NCBI RefSeq assembly: GCF_014698475.1 | Contig: NZ_JACJTB010000003.1 | Span: 248,001-312,000, forward strand | Origin: Nostoc spongiaeforme FACHB-130 | Lineage (GTDB): Bacteria; Cyanobacteriota; Cyanobacteriia; Cyanobacteriales; Nostocaceae | Reading direction: 5' to 3' | DNA length: 64,000 bases | Part shown: positions 1 to 7,400 of the stretch, one piece after another | Numbering within the stretch: the stretch's first letter is position 1 | How the letters are laid out: each line of letters starts with the position of its first letter | The notes under the pieces: model-generated | Database searches by the model: none | What the model was told of the DNA's origin: nothing | Seen by the model: only the letters and a program-made list of their open reading frames with translations | Position numbers and translations under genes: made by a program

Positions 1-1022
1 TAACGCTCATGTTCTGATTGTAAGTCTAAGCCCCAACTTACAGGATAATCAAATTTAACATCAGCTTTTTCTAATAATTTGATGGCATCTGTATAAGTCA
101 GACGTTCAAATTGATTGTTAACTATATTTTCGGCTGTGGCTAAAACTGTATTATCAATGCGTTCATTGAAAAACTGCATATCTTCTGGGCATTTTTCTAA
201 TACATAATTAAAAATATGTTTGAGAAATGCCTCGGCTAAATCCATATCACCTTCTAAGTCACAAAATGCCATTTCTGGCTCGACCATCCAAAATTCTGCA
301 AGATGGCGAGAGGTGTTAGAATTTTCGGCGCGGAAGGTGGGGCCGAAGGTGTAGACGTTGGAAAACGCCATCGCCATAACTTCGGCTTCTAACTGTCCAC
401 TAACTGTTAAATATGTGGGTTTAGCAAAAAAGTCTTGAGTGTAATCTATAGCTTGGTTGTCAGTGCGGGGAACATTTTTGAGATCGAAACTGGTGACGCT
501 AAATAATTCACCTGCACCTTCGCAATCACTGGCGGTAATAATGGGGGTGTGTACCCATAAAAAGCCGCGTTCTTGAAAAAATTGGTGAATGGCTGTGGAA
601 CAGGCGTTTCTGACGCGGAACACTGCACCAAAGGAATTTGTACGCGATCGCAAATGTCCAATTGTGCGTAAAAATTCAAAAGAGTGGCGTTTCTTTTGCA
701 ATGGATAAGTTTCGGGATCAGCTTCACCGTAGACTTTCACCGCCTCGGCTTTTAATTCAATACGCTGTCCTTTCCCTTGAGAAGCTACCAATACACCGTT
801 AACTTCCACCGACGCACCTGTATTCAGTCTTTTCAAAATCGCCTCATAGTCTGGCAAATCTTGATTGATGACAACTTGCAAATTCGCTAGTGATGAACCA
901 TCATTGACTTCAATAAAGGCAAATCCTTTCAAGTCACGCTTTGTTCTTACCCAGCCTTGAACTACAAGAGACTCATCAGGTTGACCACTTCGCAATATTT
1001 CTGCAACTCGTCTATTTACCAT
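1..1022 (-). CDS. asnS: Asparaginyl-tRNA synthetase, 5' part (runs off the window start)
   Basis: Class II aminoacyl-tRNA synthetase that charges tRNA-Asn in the cytoplasm. About 340 N-terminal residues are visible. The start [14 protein letters not shown] is followed by the OB-fold anticodon-binding domain ([22 protein letters not shown]). The catalytic domain follows, with [10 protein letters not shown] and the class II motif 2 region ([21 protein letters not shown]). The reading frame is open to position 1, so the 3' end lies outside the window. The ATG at 1022 lies 2 bp after the stop of the upstream small gene, so the two are probably co-transcribed. The identification is firm; AspS is excluded by overall similarity to bacterial AsnS. 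Confidence 0.95.
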   Translation of the reverse strand, partial: MVNRRVAEILRSGQPDESLVVQGWVRTKRDLKGFAFIEVNDGSSLANLQVVINQDLPDYEAILKRLNTGASVEVNGVLVASQGKGQRIELKAEAVKVYGEADPETYPLQKKRHSFEFLRTIGHLRSRTNSFGAVFRVRNACSTAIHQFFQERGFLWVHTPIITASDCEGAGELFSVTSFDLKNVPRTDNQAIDYTQDFFAKPTYLTVSGQLEAEVMAMAFSNVYTFGPTFRAENSNTSRHLAEFWMVEPEMAFCDLEGDMDLAEAFLKHIFNYVLEKCPEDMQFFNERIDNTVLATAENIVNNQFERLTYTDAIKLLEKADVKFDYPVSWGLDLQSEHER

Positions 1023-1024
1023 AT

Positions 1025-1393
1025 TTACCCAGCACAGGATTTTAATATCCAGCCTATGATAACGCCCATTCCACCAAAGCGGACGGCTTGCCAGAAAGGT
1101 TTTTTCAAGCTACGCCAAGAAAATAACCGACTTTCTAAATTGATTTCTAGCAAATCCAACTGCTTTTGAATTTGTTGCAACTCAGCTTTGATTTCTGGCG
1201 TTTGGGGTTTATTGTCTCTTAGTTCTTGTTGACGTTGTTGCCATTCTGCCTTTTGCTGTTGATCCTGCTTAACTTGAGTGTATCGTTCTTTAATTAAAAT
1301 GAGCGATCGCTCTACTTGGGCTAATTCTTGCTCAAAATCCGGCTCTTGATTTTCTTCGGCTGAAGGATTATGTGATTTTTTAGGCGGCTTCAT
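1025..1393 (-). CDS. Hypothetical coiled-coil protein with C-terminal membrane anchor
   Basis: 122 residues with no family I can name. Residues about 15-95 are highly charged and rich in E, Q, K and R ([31 protein letters not shown]), as expected of a coiled coil. The C-terminus carries one hydrophobic segment ([14 protein letters not shown]), so a tail-anchored membrane protein is likely. It ends 2 bp before the asnS start on the same strand, which suggests one transcript. No function can be inferred from this linkage. Confidence 0.7.
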   Translation of the reverse strand: MKPPKKSHNPSAEENQEPDFEQELAQVERSLILIKERYTQVKQDQQQKAEWQQRQQELRDNKPQTPEIKAELQQIQKQLDLLEINLESRLFSWRSLKKPFWQAVRFGGMGVIIGWILKSCAG

Positions 1394-1466
1394 TGACTGG
1401 TAGTAAATTAAGATTAATCTAATGCCAATAGTTGAAAGTTACTAATTAATCCCCAAATTTATAGAT

Positions 1467-1757
1467 ATGGAATCTCTTAATACTCAGCACTCAGCACTCA
1501 GCACTCAAGAACTCAGCACTCAAGAACTAGCACAAGCCCTCATGGAAAGACTCACCATCTCTCCTAACGATTGGCATCGCCTCAAGTCTAACCGCAATTC
1601 TCGTGCTAGTGAACAAGTAGCGGCGGCGCTGGTATATCTCCTCAAAAATCAGCCAGAAGAAGCCCTTCCCCGTTTAGAACAAGCTGTAGGTTGGTTAGAT
1701 AAATCAATATCTGCACCTCCATGTCCGACACATGGACATAAGGGACAAGGAAGTTAA
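1467..1757 (+). CDS. Small hypothetical protein with a repeat-derived N-terminus
   Basis: 96 residues. The conserved-looking part is residues about 20-80 (LAQALMERLTISPNDWHRLK, AAALVYLLKNQPEEALPRLE). It resembles a small cyanobacterial family of unknown function (possibly DUF6439, from memory). Residues 4-18 are encoded by the CTCAGCA short tandem repeat and read as STQHSALSTQ-type sequence. The repeat may therefore have extended the N-terminus, or the true start may lie further inside (for example ATG at 1541, MERLTISP). It is divergent from the asnS operon. The C-terminal tail after residue 80 looks unconserved. Confidence 0.6.
   Translation: MESLNTQHSALSTQELSTQELAQALMERLTISPNDWHRLKSNRNSRASEQVAAALVYLLKNQPEEALPRLEQAVGWLDKSISAPPCPTHGHKGQGS
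1482..1528. repeat. CTCAGCA short tandem repeat inside a coding region
   Basis: Tandem copies of a CTCAGCA heptamer with interspersed CTCAAGAA variants. The same repeat occurs at 40713-40751, 43627-43678 and 50800-50811. Short tandem heptamer repeats of this kind are known from heterocystous cyanobacteria. Confidence 0.85.
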
Positions 1758-1862
1758 CTAGTTTTTAATAATGCTGTTGATGAGCGATCGCATTTCTTAC
1801 TTTACCGGAGAGTGCGATCGCTTTTCCTTTAATTTCTCAATCGGAATTTAGGTTTATTGGAA

Positions 1863-2257
1863 TCAAATCGAGATAATTTGGATAGCTTTAACTCGGTGCA
1901 TTGGCTTGGTTGGTTTTTCAGTAGTAATTAGTTCATCAGCTTTGAGCCAAAGAGCAGCAGAAACATGAAGTGCATCCATCGCCGCTAAACTGTAAATACA
2001 GGCTAGTTGATGAGCATCTTTTGTGATTCGCTCCAAGTCTATCACCCAATCACTAACAGCATTGAAGAAGGTTTCGTAGAAGTCTGTTTCGGTTTGCTGT
2101 TGGTTATAAATTGCTTTGGGGAGTACTTCTAACTTGACAAATTGACTCGATACAAATTCTCGATTTTCATGCTATTTGCTCGAATACTGATAGATTCAAC
2201 TCCCCTAAAAGCAGTGATCAGAACTCCAGAATCGATGTAAGTTTTCTTACGACTCAC
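1863..2257 (-). pseudogene. PIN-domain (VapC-like) toxin, frameshifted
   Basis: Reading from GTG at 2257 gives SRKKTYIDSGVLITAFRG, a typical PIN-domain start with the first acidic residue, but this frame stops near 2140. The rest of the domain continues in another frame: EFVSSQFVKLEVLPKA, then VSDWVIDLERITKDAHQLA, and the C-terminal AAMDALHVSAAL carrying the later acidic residue. The two halves together make one complete PIN protein of about 130 residues. One net frameshift near 2160-2175 therefore separates them. The GTG overlaps the last codons of the upstream antitoxin gene by 11 bp, the usual arrangement for such pairs. A sequencing error is the main alternative. Confidence 0.7.
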
Positions 2258-2507
2258 TGTATCCACCCCGACGTTCAGCAAGCTCTTGTTCAATTTCTGC
2301 TTCGTTAAGTAATTTTATTCCAGAGGCGATCGCTTGTTGACGAATTTCCCACAATTTCTTGGCTAAAGGGGTTTGTGGAATATATTCTTTATTGATTGCT
2401 GTTGTTTTTGATTGGGATTTTAGGGTTTCAACAAACTCTAAAACCATTTGCTGCTTTTCGGGTGTGAGTTCTCGCCAGCTTTCAAGTAATTGTTCTTCTT
2501 TTCCCAT
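2247..2507 (-). CDS. Antitoxin-like protein paired with a PIN toxin
   Basis: 86 residues. The N-terminal part, with LLESWRELTPEKQQMVLEFV, resembles the short DUF2281/VapB-like antitoxins of cyanobacteria. The rest (TPLAKKLWEIRQQAIASG, then LLNEAEIEQELAERRGG) is the acidic tail expected to bind the toxin. The stop codon overlaps the GTG start of the broken PIN gene, supporting a bicistronic toxin-antitoxin unit. The antitoxin frame itself is intact. The assignment rests on context and general resemblance. Confidence 0.65.
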   Translation of the reverse strand: MGKEEQLLESWRELTPEKQQMVLEFVETLKSQSKTTAINKEYIPQTPLAKKLWEIRQQAIASGIKLLNEAEIEQELAERRGGYSES

Positions 2508-2568
2508 AATCTACCTCACTATAAGATGTTTTAATTGTGACTCATATTGTTGCTGAATATTTGAAAAT

Positions 2569-2598
2569 CACCCCGACTGTGAAAAAAAAGCCGGGGTG
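2569..2598 (-). terminator. Probable intrinsic terminator of the 98-residue gene
   Basis: Arms caccccgact and agccggggtg pair over 10 positions with one mismatch around a 10-nt loop. Read on the minus strand the hairpin is followed by TGATTTTC. It lies about 10 bp after the stop of the gene ending at 2609. Confidence 0.5.
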
Positions 2599-2608
2599 TT
2601 GTGGTTAG

Positions 2609-2905
2609 TTATGCAACTAAAATGTAACGGATTAAAATACTCATCACTTGATCAGGGTTGTCAGTTGGAATTAGTGGACTCCAATCGCCCACCTCGGCAT
2701 AACCGATCGCCTGCAAATAATGTATTGTACTGGTGACAGCTTTGGGTGAACCAATCAACAAATGTTTAATGGGTTCTCTGTTGGGTAATGGCTGTTGATT
2801 AGATGCTTTGGGAGTAGGTGCATCAAAATTTTCCCTTCTCAAAAATTGCTCTAGTGGTGTTTGAGCAGAATTTTGATCATCACCGAATTTATATTCTTGT
2901 GCCAT
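2609..2905 (-). CDS. Hypothetical protein, 98 residues
   Basis: I do not recognise this family. The N-terminal 45 residues are polar and probably disordered (TPLEQFLRRENFDAPTP). The C-terminal half looks folded (IKHLLIGSPKAVTSTIHYLQ, then AIGYAEVGDWSPLIPT), and the protein ends in a hydrophobic stretch (VMSILIRYILVA). The gene stands alone, with a terminator-like hairpin after it and a long non-coding region before it. The ATG lies just downstream of AGGAGTCG, a plausible ribosome binding site. Confidence 0.65.
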   Translation of the reverse strand: MAQEYKFGDDQNSAQTPLEQFLRRENFDAPTPKASNQQPLPNREPIKHLLIGSPKAVTSTIHYLQAIGYAEVGDWSPLIPTDNPDQVMSILIRYILVA

Positions 2906-2936
2906 GATAATAATCGACTCCTAATTAGGTGTTGGA

Positions 2937-2980
2937 AGAAAGGCGATTGCAGACTTTGACAGGACGGCGATCGCCTTTCT
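2937..2980. repeat. Inverted repeat (11-bp perfect stem)
   Basis: agaaaggcgat at 2937-2947 pairs perfectly with atcgcctttct at 2970-2980, with a 22-nt loop. It sits about 30 bp upstream of the 98-residue gene. It could be an operator, an mRNA leader hairpin or a repeat relic. Confidence 0.5.
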
Positions 2981-3153
2981 CATGCTATTTATATTAAAGT
3001 ATAAAATTATACTTGTCAATCACTTATTTAAATATTTTTGCAACTAATTAAATCTGTTTAAATCGCAGTTTATAAAGGAATTTAAATAAGGATGAGAAAA
3101 ATTTTCAGGATTTATTCAGTGTATTAAAATAAAAAGCATATTCAGCAATTTCA

Positions 3154-3288
3154 GCTAAGTAGAACTTAGCCCCGACGAATGGAATTCGCGGCTATAAAAA
3201 CAAAGTCCGCCTGCGCGGACTAAGATAAAATCAAAGTTTTTGAACCCGCGCAGGCGGGTTTTATCCGTGTAGCCGCGACTTCAGTCGC
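3154..3288. repeat. Structured dispersed repeat with nested, mutually complementary hairpins
   Basis: The element contains the perfect hairpins gctaagt/acttagc (3154-3170), agtccgc/gcggact (3204-3221, loop ctgc), aacccgc/gcgggtt (3243-3260, loop gcag) and gcgact/agtcgc (3275-3288). The arms cgcggct (3187-3193) and agccgcg (3271-3277) enclose the two central hairpins. The 12-bp core of one central hairpin is the reverse complement of the other. I recall sequences of this type as a dispersed Nostocales repeat; no coding capacity is visible. Confidence 0.7.
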
Positions 3289-3330
3289 TGGGTGCAAGAT
3301 ATGACTTAATTGAGTAATAACATCACAACT

Positions 3331-3475
3331 TTGTGTCCTAAAGACAGAACCTTTTGTCCTAAAGACAGAACCTTGTGTCCTAAAGACAGAACCTTTTGTC
3401 CTAAAGACAGAACCTTTTGTCTTAACGACAGAACCTTTTGTTCTAACGACAGACCTTTGTGTCCTAACGACAGAA
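3331..3475. repeat. Seven-copy 21-bp tandem repeat containing a TGTC-N5-GACA dyad
   Basis: Seven consecutive units of about 21 bp (one of 20) follow the pattern TTTTGTCCTAAAGACAGAACC. The last three units carry CTAACG or TTAACG in place of CTAAAG. Each unit holds an inverted repeat TGTC...GACA (one copy degenerate), so the dyads recur every two helical turns. The rest of the gene-free stretch 2906-3639 holds the two elements above, a HIP1 site and a TTGGGTG-type repeat (about 3537-3617). Confidence 0.85.
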
Positions 3476-3639
3476 TGTTTATTAGATAATGCTGTTGATT
3501 AGCGATCGCATTTTTGACTGTATTGGAGAGAGTTTAGGTTGGGTGAAACGAAGTGAAACCTAACCATATCAGGAATTTTGGATGTTGGGTTGCGCTATCG
3601 CTCCACCCAAACTACTTTTCTGTTATCTGTTCTTTATCA

Positions 3640-4941
3640 TCACCACAAGGCACGTATAGGAAGCCCTCCGTTAAAAACTCGGTGTACTAGCACTCCCAAA
3701 CCCAAGCCAATAAAGGAAGTAGCAACCAAAATTAAAAAAGTATGAAACTGGCTAAAAGATTCTCGTAATTTCTCTCCTACCAAAGCCAAAGCCAAAGCAA
3801 AAGCAAAAGCAAAAGCCCAAGCCCCAGCCCAAGTACCAGCCCAAGCCCCAGCCACAGCCCAAGCCCCAGCCACAGCACCAGCCACAGCCCAAACCCAAGC
3901 CACAGCCACAGCCACAGCCACAGACACAGCCACAACCCAAACCCAGATCGGAGCGTTAGACGCAACTAATGAGTAGCCTACTAATAGGTAACTTAACATT
4001 ACACCTATCAACCAGCCCCAAGGAATAATTCTAGGTGGTGTGGGTTTTGAGTTTACCTTGACTTTAGGACGAACAAATTCTCTTTTATAGAATGATTCAA
4101 CAAAAGGCGGAGGTGTTGCTTTTGGTGCTTTTAACATTGTCAACCATGCTTGCATAGACTGAGGGCGATCTTTTGACTCCAATGCCATACCCTTGAGTAT
4201 TGCTCGATTTAATCGCTCACTGATGGCTCGGTTATATTGTTTGGGCGGTATAAGAAAAGTATTATCAAGCTTGCGAGCTAGAGAAGTTGTTGGGGGTTGA
4301 CCTGTCACTGCATAATAAAGTGTGGCAGCAAGACAGTAAATATCAACTGTTGGCTCTCGACTACCCCTAGTCATCTGTTCATAGGGCGCAAATCCCTGAT
4401 TACCTGCCTTACTTGTTGTACTCAAAGTTTGAGGCTCAATTCCTTTAGCAATGCCAAAGTCTATTAAAACGGCTCTACCATCACTCCGCAACATAATGTT
4501 TCCTGGGTGTGCATCTCTGTGTACCAGTTCGGCTTTATGCACCACTGTTAAAGCTTCCCCAATTTGACAGATACAAGGCAAAATCTCGGCTTCTGGTAAA
4601 GCTCCTCTGCGCTTTACCGCCTCAAACAAGTTTTCTCCTGGTACAAAGTCCATTACCAAGCAGTGAGTTGCGCCTTCTCGAAACAGGTCAATCACTCCCA
4701 CAATGTGAGGATGGGAACCTTGAGATAGGCGTGCTAATATTTGCCCTTCTTTGATAAATCGTTCTACATATCTGTCGTATTCTGGATCATGGCTGAGAAA
4801 TTCATTGGGTGTTTTAATAACAACTGGACGATTTAGCTCAACTTGCAATGCTTTGTAAGTAATCCCAAATCCACCTTGTCCCAGGACTCGCTCAATTACA
4901 TATTTGCCATTTTGTAATTGTTGTCCTGCTATCCAGGGCAT
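3640..4941 (-). CDS. Hanks-type Ser/Thr protein kinase with a low-complexity membrane region
   Basis: 433 residues. The kinase domain spans residues about 10-270: glycine loop GQGGFGITYK (21-30), catalytic lysine in VVIK (K43), HRDAHPGN loop (141-148) and DFG (161-163), followed by an APYEQ segment. The catalytic set appears complete. A linker leads to a hydrophobic region from about residue 305. Residues about 332-387 there are built almost only from A, V, W, G, F and L, encoded by hexanucleotide repeats such as GCCACA and GCAAAA on the plus strand. The kinase domain should face the cytoplasm. It lies 62 bp after a second kinase on the same strand, so the two are probably one operon. Substrate unknown. 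Confidence 0.9.
   Translation of the reverse strand: MPWIAGQQLQNGKYVIERVLGQGGFGITYKALQVELNRPVVIKTPNEFLSHDPEYDRYVERFIKEGQILARLSQGSHPHIVGVIDLFREGATHCLVMDFVPGENLFEAVKRRGALPEAEILPCICQIGEALTVVHKAELVHRDAHPGNIMLRSDGRAVLIDFGIAKGIEPQTLSTTSKAGNQGFAPYEQMTRGSREPTVDIYCLAATLYYAVTGQPPTTSLARKLDNTFLIPPKQYNRAISERLNRAILKGMALESKDRPQSMQAWLTMLKAPKATPPPFVESFYKREFVRPKVKVNSKPTPPRIIPWGWLIGVMLSYLLVGYSLVASNAPIWVWVVAVSVAVAVAVAWVWAVAGAVAGAWAVAGAWAGTWAGAWAFAFAFALALALVGEKLRESFSQFHTFLILVATSFIGLGLGVLVHRVFNGGLPIRALW
3781..3945. repeat. Hexanucleotide microsatellite inside the kinase gene
   Basis: Runs of (A/C)-rich hexamers (gccaaa, gcaaaa, gcccaa, gccaca, gcccca) continue for about 165 bp. All keep the same frame and encode alternating A with V, W, G, F or L. 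Other frames of the stretch also stay open because of the six-base period. Confidence 0.85.
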
Positions 4942-5003
4942 GAATACCTCTTGGTAAATAAAATTACTATGAGATTGGAATGATGATGAAAGTTTAGCTG
5001 ATT

Positions 5004-6008
5004 CTACGGAGTTTTACTAGATGGCGGACTGGTCACTGTCGGGGGAGGCGGTGGAGAAGGTTTGAAAATTGTATACCAAGCAGCCATAGCTCCAATACCT
5101 GCAAGTAAAGTTCCAATGGCAGTAATAGCAACCCAATCAATTTTTGCTTTAGGTTTAAGTGGTTTTGTTGTCTCTATCTTGCTCCCAGTCAATCCCAAAG
5201 AATTAAGCCATTCTTGCATAGACTGTGGCCTCTGCTTGGGATCTAGCTGCATTCCTGCTAAGATTGCGTCGTTGGTCTTCTTGGTAATCTGAGGATTATA
5301 TTCTTTTGGAGAGACTAAATGTTCACCATCTGCTTTACGCTTTACCGCACCTACAGGTGTTCTCCCTGTCAGAAGTTTATACAGAGTAGCTGCCAGTGAA
5401 TAAATATCGCTATAAGCTTGTGTTGTATTACCTCTAGCATAAAGTTCTGGTGGTGTAAATCCTTCAGATGTTTCTTGAGTTCGGCTTGTAGTTAAGATGT
5501 GGTCAAAATTTAAAGCTAGACCGAAATCAATCAACACTGCTTCTAAATTTCCATCTCGCTTCCGCAGTAAGATGTTTCCCGGATGCACATCCCGATGAAT
5601 CAACCCTTTGTTGTGTACTTCTATCAGTGCTTCGCCAATTTGCTGAATGTAACGCAGTGCGTCTGGTTCCGAAAGTATTGATGGACGAAGATTAGCTAAA
5701 CTATCTTCACCGATATATTCCATTACCAAACACGGATACTCCCCTTCCCTAAAGAGTTCCGTAATCTGCACAATATGGTTATGTTTACATCCTCGAAGTT
5801 TGAAAGCTTCATCGTAAAACATATTCTCCAGTCGTGCGCGTTCATCTGGACTGAGAGATTGAAGCAAGTCATCATTTAAGGTTTTAATAACTAAGCGATC
5901 GCTATTCCTGTTTTTTACCAAATAGGTAATCCCAAAGCGTCCCTTTCCTAACTCCCTTTCAATCGTGTATTTTCCACCTTGCAACTGATCACCTGCAACC
6001 CAAGCCAT
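5004..6008 (-). CDS. Hanks-type Ser/Thr protein kinase, membrane-anchored
   Basis: 334 residues from the preferred ATG at 6008, which follows GGGGAG at good spacing. An upstream GTG at 6044 would add 12 residues and is less likely because the paralogue starts in the same MxW(V/I)AG way. The kinase domain shows the glycine loop ELGKGRFGITY, lysine in LVIKTL, HRDVHPGN and DFGLAL, then PELYARG. A single transmembrane helix follows near the C-terminus (WVAITAIGTLLAGIGAMAAW). A proline/serine-rich tail (KPSPPPPPTVTSPPSSK) is probably outside the membrane. It is the upstream member of a tandem kinase pair and is divergent from a toxin-antitoxin locus. Confidence 0.9.
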   Translation of the reverse strand: MAWVAGDQLQGGKYTIERELGKGRFGITYLVKNRNSDRLVIKTLNDDLLQSLSPDERARLENMFYDEAFKLRGCKHNHIVQITELFREGEYPCLVMEYIGEDSLANLRPSILSEPDALRYIQQIGEALIEVHNKGLIHRDVHPGNILLRKRDGNLEAVLIDFGLALNFDHILTTSRTQETSEGFTPPELYARGNTTQAYSDIYSLAATLYKLLTGRTPVGAVKRKADGEHLVSPKEYNPQITKKTNDAILAGMQLDPKQRPQSMQEWLNSLGLTGSKIETTKPLKPKAKIDWVAITAIGTLLAGIGAMAAWYTIFKPSPPPPPTVTSPPSSKTP

Positions 6009-6188
6009 CTTTGCAACTCCCCAAATACATAGATTAATTCTCACATAAGTAGTTGGACAAAATTAAATTTATTCGTAGGGATAGGGAGAAAGAAACAGAA
6101 AAACTACAATAAAATTAAGAATGGTGCAGTACAATCCTTACACAACTTATTTTTGACTTTTAACTTTTGAATTACCCGAAGGGTCGGT

Positions 6189-6443
6189 ATGGCTCAAATC
6201 TTAGTTGAAAATTTAGATCCTATAATTCTAGAAAAACTAGAAAATCTTGCCAAGCAGCACGGTAGGTCTTTGCAAGAAGAATTAATACATATTCTTCAAC
6301 AAGCCGCAGAAACAGTAACAAATTACCACACTGGGGGCGATATGCAACAAGCTAGAGATGCAGTAGCACGCGCTCAGGTAAGATATGCAAATAAATTTTT
6401 CACTGACAGTGCTGAACTTATCCGTGAGGATAGAGAACGGTGA
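6189..6443 (+). CDS. FitA/VapB-like ribbon-helix-helix antitoxin
   Basis: 84 residues. The N-terminus AQILVENLDPIILEKLENLA followed by KQHGRSLQEELIHIL is the typical ribbon-helix-helix fold of Arc/FitA-type antitoxins: a DNA-binding strand, then two helices. The C-terminal part should wrap the toxin. The stop overlaps the GTG start of the PIN gene by 4 bp (GTGA), a classical translational coupling. The antitoxin frame is intact while the toxin is interrupted. It probably autorepresses its own promoter in the 180-bp gap to the kinase gene. Confidence 0.85.
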   Translation: MAQILVENLDPIILEKLENLAKQHGRSLQEELIHILQQAAETVTNYHTGGDMQQARDAVARAQVRYANKFFTDSAELIREDRER

Positions 6444-6859
6444 GCCGATATGTTTTAGATGCCAGCATTGCTATAAAATGATTTGTGCCAGAAATTTACT
6501 CTGATTTTGCTAGACGTTTACTAGCAAGTAATCATACTTTTTTAGTGCCAGATTTTTTCTTCGCAGAATTAGCAAATGTCTTGTGGAAACGAGTACGTCG
6601 CAGCGAAGATACTGCTGAAAATGCAAGGCAAACTTTGGCAGATTTAAATACAGTTCCTGTAGAAGTTTACTTATCTCAGCCATTGATGCCACTTGCTTTA
6701 GATATTGCCATGCAAAGCGATCGCGCAGTATATGATAGTTTATATCTAGCCCTGGCAATTTCGCAAAAATGCGAGATGGTGACAGCAGATGAGAAATTCT
6801 ACAATGCGCTGCAAAACACTGTTTACGTTAATCATCTTCTGTGGGTGGAAAATATTTAA
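6440..6859 (+). pseudogene. VapC-like PIN toxin with an in-frame TGA at codon 14
   Basis: From GTG 6440 the frame reads SRYVLDASIAIK, then TGA (6479-6481), then FVPEIYSDFARRLLASN and on to the normal end. The family consensus here is VLDASVAIKWF, so the TGA sits exactly where a tryptophan codon (TGG) is expected. The rest is a complete PIN domain: FVPDFFFAELANVLWKR, then RAVYDSLYLALA and MVTADEKF with the expected acidic residues. Apart from the stop, the protein is full length (139 residues). A single base change would inactivate the ribonuclease toxin. Readthrough or a restart at GTG 6485 would be alternatives, but a restart loses the first catalytic aspartate. Confidence 0.85.
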
Positions 6860-6919
6860 ACTTAGATAAAAAACTACGTAGCTATAGGATTTTTGAAATT
6901 GAACCAGAAGTATAATCCA

Positions 6920-7045
6920 CTATATATAATCTGGGTCAATACCTAATTCTTGCAGTTTTGCCGCCAAGCGATCGCTTGTTGTTTTTTTTCAGCGATATGC
7001 TACTTTTTCTGGAGTTGGAATTTATTCATTTTCAGAACCAGCCTG
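6920..7045 (-). pseudogene. 3' remnant of a Uma2-family endonuclease-like gene
   Basis: One minus-strand frame reads IPTPEKVAYR, stop, KKTTSDRLAAKLQELGIDPDYI, stop. This resembles the C-terminus of cyanobacterial Uma2-family proteins (PD-(D/E)XK superfamily), which often end in LAAKLRELGIDPD. An in-frame TGA and an upstream TAA, with no recognisable core domain before them, show that only a decayed tail remains. The 860-bp stretch between the two neighbouring intact genes also includes the broken toxin; nothing else is seen. Confidence 0.5.
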
Positions 7046-7148
7046 ACTCTTCAAGCCTTGTACCTACCGTACATAAATCTCCATATAGATAGGGTTTGAA
7101 TGATTTTCGGCAGCTTAGAATAAACTGCATAACTATACGGAGTTGGTT

Positions 7149-7400
7149 ATGCAGGAACTCAGATTTAAACCAGGTAATATTTACGAGTTTGTTGACCACA
7201 ACGAGATACCAGTATTTTCCCAATTGAGATACGTGGAAACAATTTTTAACCCAGTTAATAAAGAAATCTGTTTACATTTTGAGGTATCAGAAGATAGTTG
7301 CGAGCATCCCCAGGATATTTACTTTAGCCAAAGCAGTATCGACCAACAAATTGGGGGTATTTTTGAGGCTAGTGAGTATCAGGTTAGATATGAATACTGA
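7149..7400 (+). CDS. Hypothetical acidic protein, 83 residues
   Basis: Unrecognised family. ATG 7149 is preferred over TTG 7143. The composition is that of a small soluble acidic protein (YEFVDHNEIPVFSQLRYVET, then CLHFEVSEDSCEHPQDIYF). The last 22 bp overlap the 3' end of the cysteine desulfurase gene on the other strand, so the two genes are convergent and tail-overlapping. The coding assignment rests on composition and the absence of a competing gene. Confidence 0.55.
   Translation: MQELRFKPGNIYEFVDHNEIPVFSQLRYVETIFNPVNKEICLHFEVSEDSCEHPQDIYFSQSSIDQQIGGIFEASEYQVRYEY

Noticed and set aside
3331-3475. CRISPR array
   Set aside because: Units are directly adjacent tandem repeats without unique spacers, and no cas gene is present.
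3752-3965. Two further long minus-strand frames rich in G/C/L/W over the kinase microsatellite
   Set aside because: They are alternative frames of the same hexamer repeat; the kinase frame continues on both sides and explains the sequence.
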